This document shows, piece after piece, positions 32,745 through 35,309 of a stretch of DNA of 35,309 nucleotides. How positions within the stretch are numbered: position 1 is the stretch's first letter; each line of letters opens with the position of its first letter. The position numbers and the translations under genes were made by a program. The stretch comes from Alphaproteobacteria bacterium UBA2947 (GTDB lineage Bacteria; Pseudomonadota; Alphaproteobacteria; Rs-D84): NCBI GenBank assembly GCA_002348925.1, contig DEBV01000009.1, positions 38,739-74,047 on the forward strand, read 5' to 3'. Below the pieces are notes generated by a model. The model searched no databases and had not been told where the DNA came from. It saw only the letters and a list, made by a program, of their open reading frames with translations.

Positions 32745-34985
32745 ATGAATTTACTTATCGTAGAATCTCCATCAAAGGCAAAAACTATTGAAAAATACCT
32801 TGGTAATGGGTGGCGTGTGATTGCGTCTGTTGGTCATGTACGTGATTTGGTTCCAGAATCTGGCAGTGTGGATACAGAACATGATTTTGCACCAAAATGG
32901 CAAATTATGCCAGGCAAAGAAAAACAATTAAAACTTATCATAGATGAATTAAAAAAAGCAGATAATGTTTATCTGGCGTCCGACCCTGACCGTGAAGGTG
33001 AAGCAATCGCATGGCATATAAATGATATTTTAAATGCGCGTAATGTATTAAAAGGTAAAAATGTTTATCGTGTCGCTTTTCATGAAATTACAAAAAATGC
33101 GATTGTGGAAGCATTAAAACATCCACGCGAAATAGATAATAATTTGGTTGATGCATATCTTGTTCGCAGAATACTTGATTATTTAATTGGGTTTGGAATT
33201 TCACCTTTGCTTTGGAAGCGCAACCTTGGGAAATCTGCTGGACGCGTTCAATCTGTGGCGGTAAGATTGGTTGTTGATCGTGAAAAAGAAATCGAAAGTT
33301 TTAAAGCAACAGAATTTTGGTCAATCACTGCAAATTGTAATGTTGATAAAATCTCTTTTGATGCGAACTTGGTAAAACATAACGGCAAAAAAATAGAAAA
33401 AATGACTTTGGAAAACAAATCCATGGTCGATGAAATTGTTGATTCTATAAAAACACCAACAATTGGAATTGTATCAAATATTGAAAAGAAAAAAGTACAA
33501 AGACACGCATCTGCACCATTTACAACATCTACCCTGCAACAAGAAGCCGCGCGTAAACTTCGTTTTTCATCAAAACGCACTATGGCAACGGCGCAAAAGT
33601 TGTACGAACAAGGATTTATCACATATATGCGTACCGACGCGACAAATTTATCTAATGAAGCAGTTGCAGAAATTCGTGAATATATCAAAAACGAATACGG
33701 CGATAAATTCTTGCCAAAATCGGCAAATATTTATGTGACTAAATCTAAAAACGCCCAAGAAGCACACGAAGCAATTCGTCCAACACATTTCTTAAATCAA
33801 AAAACAGATTTATCAGGCGACGAATTAAAATTATATAATTTGATTTGGAAAAGGACCATTGCATGTCAAATGACTAACGCGGAATTTGATTCTGTGGCTG
33901 TTGATATAGATGTTAAAAATTCTGTATTTCATTGTGTTGGAACAACACGCACTTTTGACGGATTTATGAAGGTTTATATTGAAGATACTGACGATGAAAA
34001 AGAAAGTGATGATGTAAAATTACCACCATTAAATATTGGTGATGAAATAGATATAAAATCTCTTCAATCTGAACAACACTTTACACAACCACCTGCAAGA
34101 TTTACCGAAGCATCGCTTGTAAAAAAATTGGAAGAATTGGGCATTGGTCGTCCTTCAACATATGCAACGATTATGTCAACAATAGTCGACAGAAAATATG
34201 TAGAACAAGATAAACAACATCGTTTTCATCCAACTATTTCTGGCTGGGTTTTAATTTCATATTTATCAAAATATTTCAAAGATTTGGTTGATGTTAATTT
34301 TACAGCAAAAACAGAAGATACTTTGGACGATGTTTCAAATGGTGAAAAAGATAAATTATCATCATTAAAATCTTTCTGGACACCAACAGATAAAACTATT
34401 GAATCTGTACGCGGTATAAAAACAACAGATATTATCGACAGTATAAATGAATTTATGAAAAATCACCTGTTCGGCAAAAACAGTGATGTTTGTCCAAAAT
34501 GTGGTGGAAAATTGGGTATAAAATTGTCTAAATTCGGACCTTTTGTTGGATGCAGTAATTATCCAACTTGTAATTATACTATGCGATTAACAGATGATGC
34601 AAATACAGAATCAAATGCAACAAATACTGAAAATCAAACAGAAAAAGATTTGGGTGATAATATCGTTTTCAAAATTGGTAAATATGGTCCGTATGTAAGT
34701 GATGGTGTAAAAAATGTATCTGCAAAAAAATATAATTTTGAAACAATCACTTTGGACATTGCACGCGAATTATTAAACGGTGATAAAAAGAAAATAGAAC
34801 CTGTTATTATTGGTACAAATCCCGCAACAGATAAACCAATATATTATTACAGCGATGGCAGATATGGCCCGTATATATCATCTAATCGTGTAAATGTTTC
34901 GGTCAAAGAACAACCAAGTTTAGAAACTGCAATCGATTTAATTAACAATAAACAACCAAAAAAATCTTTTAAAAGAAAGGCATAA
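32745..34985 (+). CDS. topA: DNA topoisomerase I
   Basis: The 746-residue type IA enzyme relaxes negative supercoils. The TOPRIM domain has IVESPSKAKTIEKYLG and SDPDREGEAIAWH. The catalytic Tyr is Tyr294 in FITYMRTDATNLS. The C-terminus has a single four-Cys zinc finger (from Cys583, CPKCGG...CSNYPTC) and two topoisomerase C-terminal repeats (KIGKYGPYVSDG, DGRYGPYISSN). It has fewer zinc fingers than E. coli TopA and ends in a basic KKSFKRKA. It lies 3 bases after rodA. Confidence 0.97.
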   Translation: MNLLIVESPSKAKTIEKYLGNGWRVIASVGHVRDLVPESGSVDTEHDFAPKWQIMPGKEKQLKLIIDELKKADNVYLASDPDREGEAIAWHINDILNARNVLKGKNVYRVAFHEITKNAIVEALKHPREIDNNLVDAYLVRRILDYLIGFGISPLLWKRNLGKSAGRVQSVAVRLVVDREKEIESFKATEFWSITANCNVDKISFDANLVKHNGKKIEKMTLENKSMVDEIVDSIKTPTIGIVSNIEKKKVQRHASAPFTTSTLQQEAARKLRFSSKRTMATAQKLYEQGFITYMRTDATNLSNEAVAEIREYIKNEYGDKFLPKSANIYVTKSKNAQEAHEAIRPTHFLNQKTDLSGDELKLYNLIWKRTIACQMTNAEFDSVAVDIDVKNSVFHCVGTTRTFDGFMKVYIEDTDDEKESDDVKLPPLNIGDEIDIKSLQSEQHFTQPPARFTEASLVKKLEELGIGRPSTYATIMSTIVDRKYVEQDKQHRFHPTISGWVLISYLSKYFKDLVDVNFTAKTEDTLDDVSNGEKDKLSSLKSFWTPTDKTIESVRGIKTTDIIDSINEFMKNHLFGKNSDVCPKCGGKLGIKLSKFGPFVGCSNYPTCNYTMRLTDDANTESNATNTENQTEKDLGDNIVFKIGKYGPYVSDGVKNVSAKKYNFETITLDIARELLNGDKKKIEPVIIGTNPATDKPIYYYSDGRYGPYISSNRVNVSVKEQPSLETAIDLINNKQPKKSFKRKA

Positions 34986-34988
34986 TAA

Positions 34989-35309
34989 TTGGCAAAATTT
35001 GATAATTCTTTTACTGATGAATTAAGACAAAGATTATCATTGGTTGATGTTATTTCACGTCGTGTACCACTTACAAAAAAAGGACAAAATTATTGGGGTT
35101 GTTGTCCGTTTCATAATGAAAAAACACCATCTTTTTCGGTAAATGAAGACAAAGGTTTTTATCACTGTTTTGGTTGTGGCGAACATGGCGATATAATTTC
35201 TTTTGTAATGAAATCTGAGAATCTTGATTTCAAAGATGCAATCAAAGAATTGGCAGATATGGCGGGATTAAAAATGCCAGAAGAAAAAAAAAAAAAAACC
35301 CCCCCAAAA
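34989..35309 (+). CDS. dnaG: DNA primase DnaG, N-terminal part
   Basis: The first 107 codons of DnaG, which makes RNA primers for replication, are in the window and the frame is open at its end. The CHC2 zinc-binding domain is clear: GCCPFHNEKTPSFSV then FYHCFGCGEHGD. The start appears to be TTG at 34989, with GAAAGG 8 to 9 bases upstream, directly behind topA; no ATG fits the domain. The last 26 bases (A15, C7, A4) look unreliable, so the last few residues should not be trusted. Confidence 0.93.
   Translation, partial: MAKFDNSFTDELRQRLSLVDVISRRVPLTKKGQNYWGCCPFHNEKTPSFSVNEDKGFYHCFGCGEHGDIISFVMKSENLDFKDAIKELADMAGLKMPEEKKKKTPPK

Noticed and set aside
1..35309. Mobile elements, prophage, CRISPR arrays, toxin-antitoxin pairs
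   Set aside because: No transposase, integrase, direct-repeat array or typical toxin-antitoxin pair was seen. Gene order is compact and mostly housekeeping.

Overview
The window is a gene-dense piece of a low-G+C bacterial chromosome, almost entirely housekeeping genes with short intergenic gaps and no sign of phage, insertion sequence, integron or CRISPR. The best fit is an alphaproteobacterium. SspB is of the alphaproteobacterial type, mreC-mreD-mrdA-rodA and rpmI-rplT-pheS-pheT occur in the usual orders, and MacAB/TolC-type export genes indicate a Gram-negative envelope. An eukaryote-like (type 2) IleRS is also known from Rickettsiales. A reduced-genome or gut-associated lineage is possible, but this is inference.

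Layout: (1) 1-2716: 3' part of truB and rpsO, converging on a minus-strand unit tRNA-Cys-recF-sspB. (2) 2717-7186: a four-gene efflux operon (TolC-like, MacA-like, MacB ATPase, MacB permease). (3) 7213-9647, minus strand: rnpA-yidD and accB-accC. (4) 9767-11590: mreB, a SAM-dependent methyltransferase and tRNA-Val. (5) 11698-18212: metG-queH, then fabD-fabG-GNAT-mnmG-tRNA-Thr. (6) 18292-20129, minus strand: a two-gene unit for a secreted Gly/Ala-repeat protein and a secreted trypsin-like protease, the only accessory-looking locus. (7) 20171-24008, minus strand: ileS-nth behind a leader region. (8) 24100-24471: an orphan 123-residue protein. (9) 24499-28437, minus strand: rpmI-rplT-pheS-pheT. 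(10) 28566-35309: mreC-mreD-mrdA-rodA-topA-dnaG (dnaG cut by the window end).

The strongest unannotated signal is upstream of ileS (23892-24008, minus strand). A good promoter (TTGATT, 17 bp, TATAAA) lies exactly 7 nt before the ATG of a 10-codon ORF, MKINTIIIIK, in which five of ten codons are Ile. It is followed by a GC-rich hairpin with a U6 run, about 20 nt before the ileS start, and by segments that can form mutually exclusive protector, antiterminator and terminator hairpins. This is the full architecture of ribosome-mediated transcription attenuation, here for an isoleucyl-tRNA synthetase and probably with a leaderless leader-peptide ORF.

Two window-wide patterns support the reading. 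A -10-like hexamer sits exactly 7 nt before the ATG of rnpA, mreC and the Gly/Ala-repeat protein as well, suggesting frequent leaderless mRNAs; recF, 8 nt behind tRNA-Cys, would become nearly leaderless after tRNA processing. Also, all five convergent gene junctions carry a symmetrical terminator with an A-tract on one side and a T-tract on the other, and four of them share the same 8-bp stem, ACACTGGC/GCCAGTGT.
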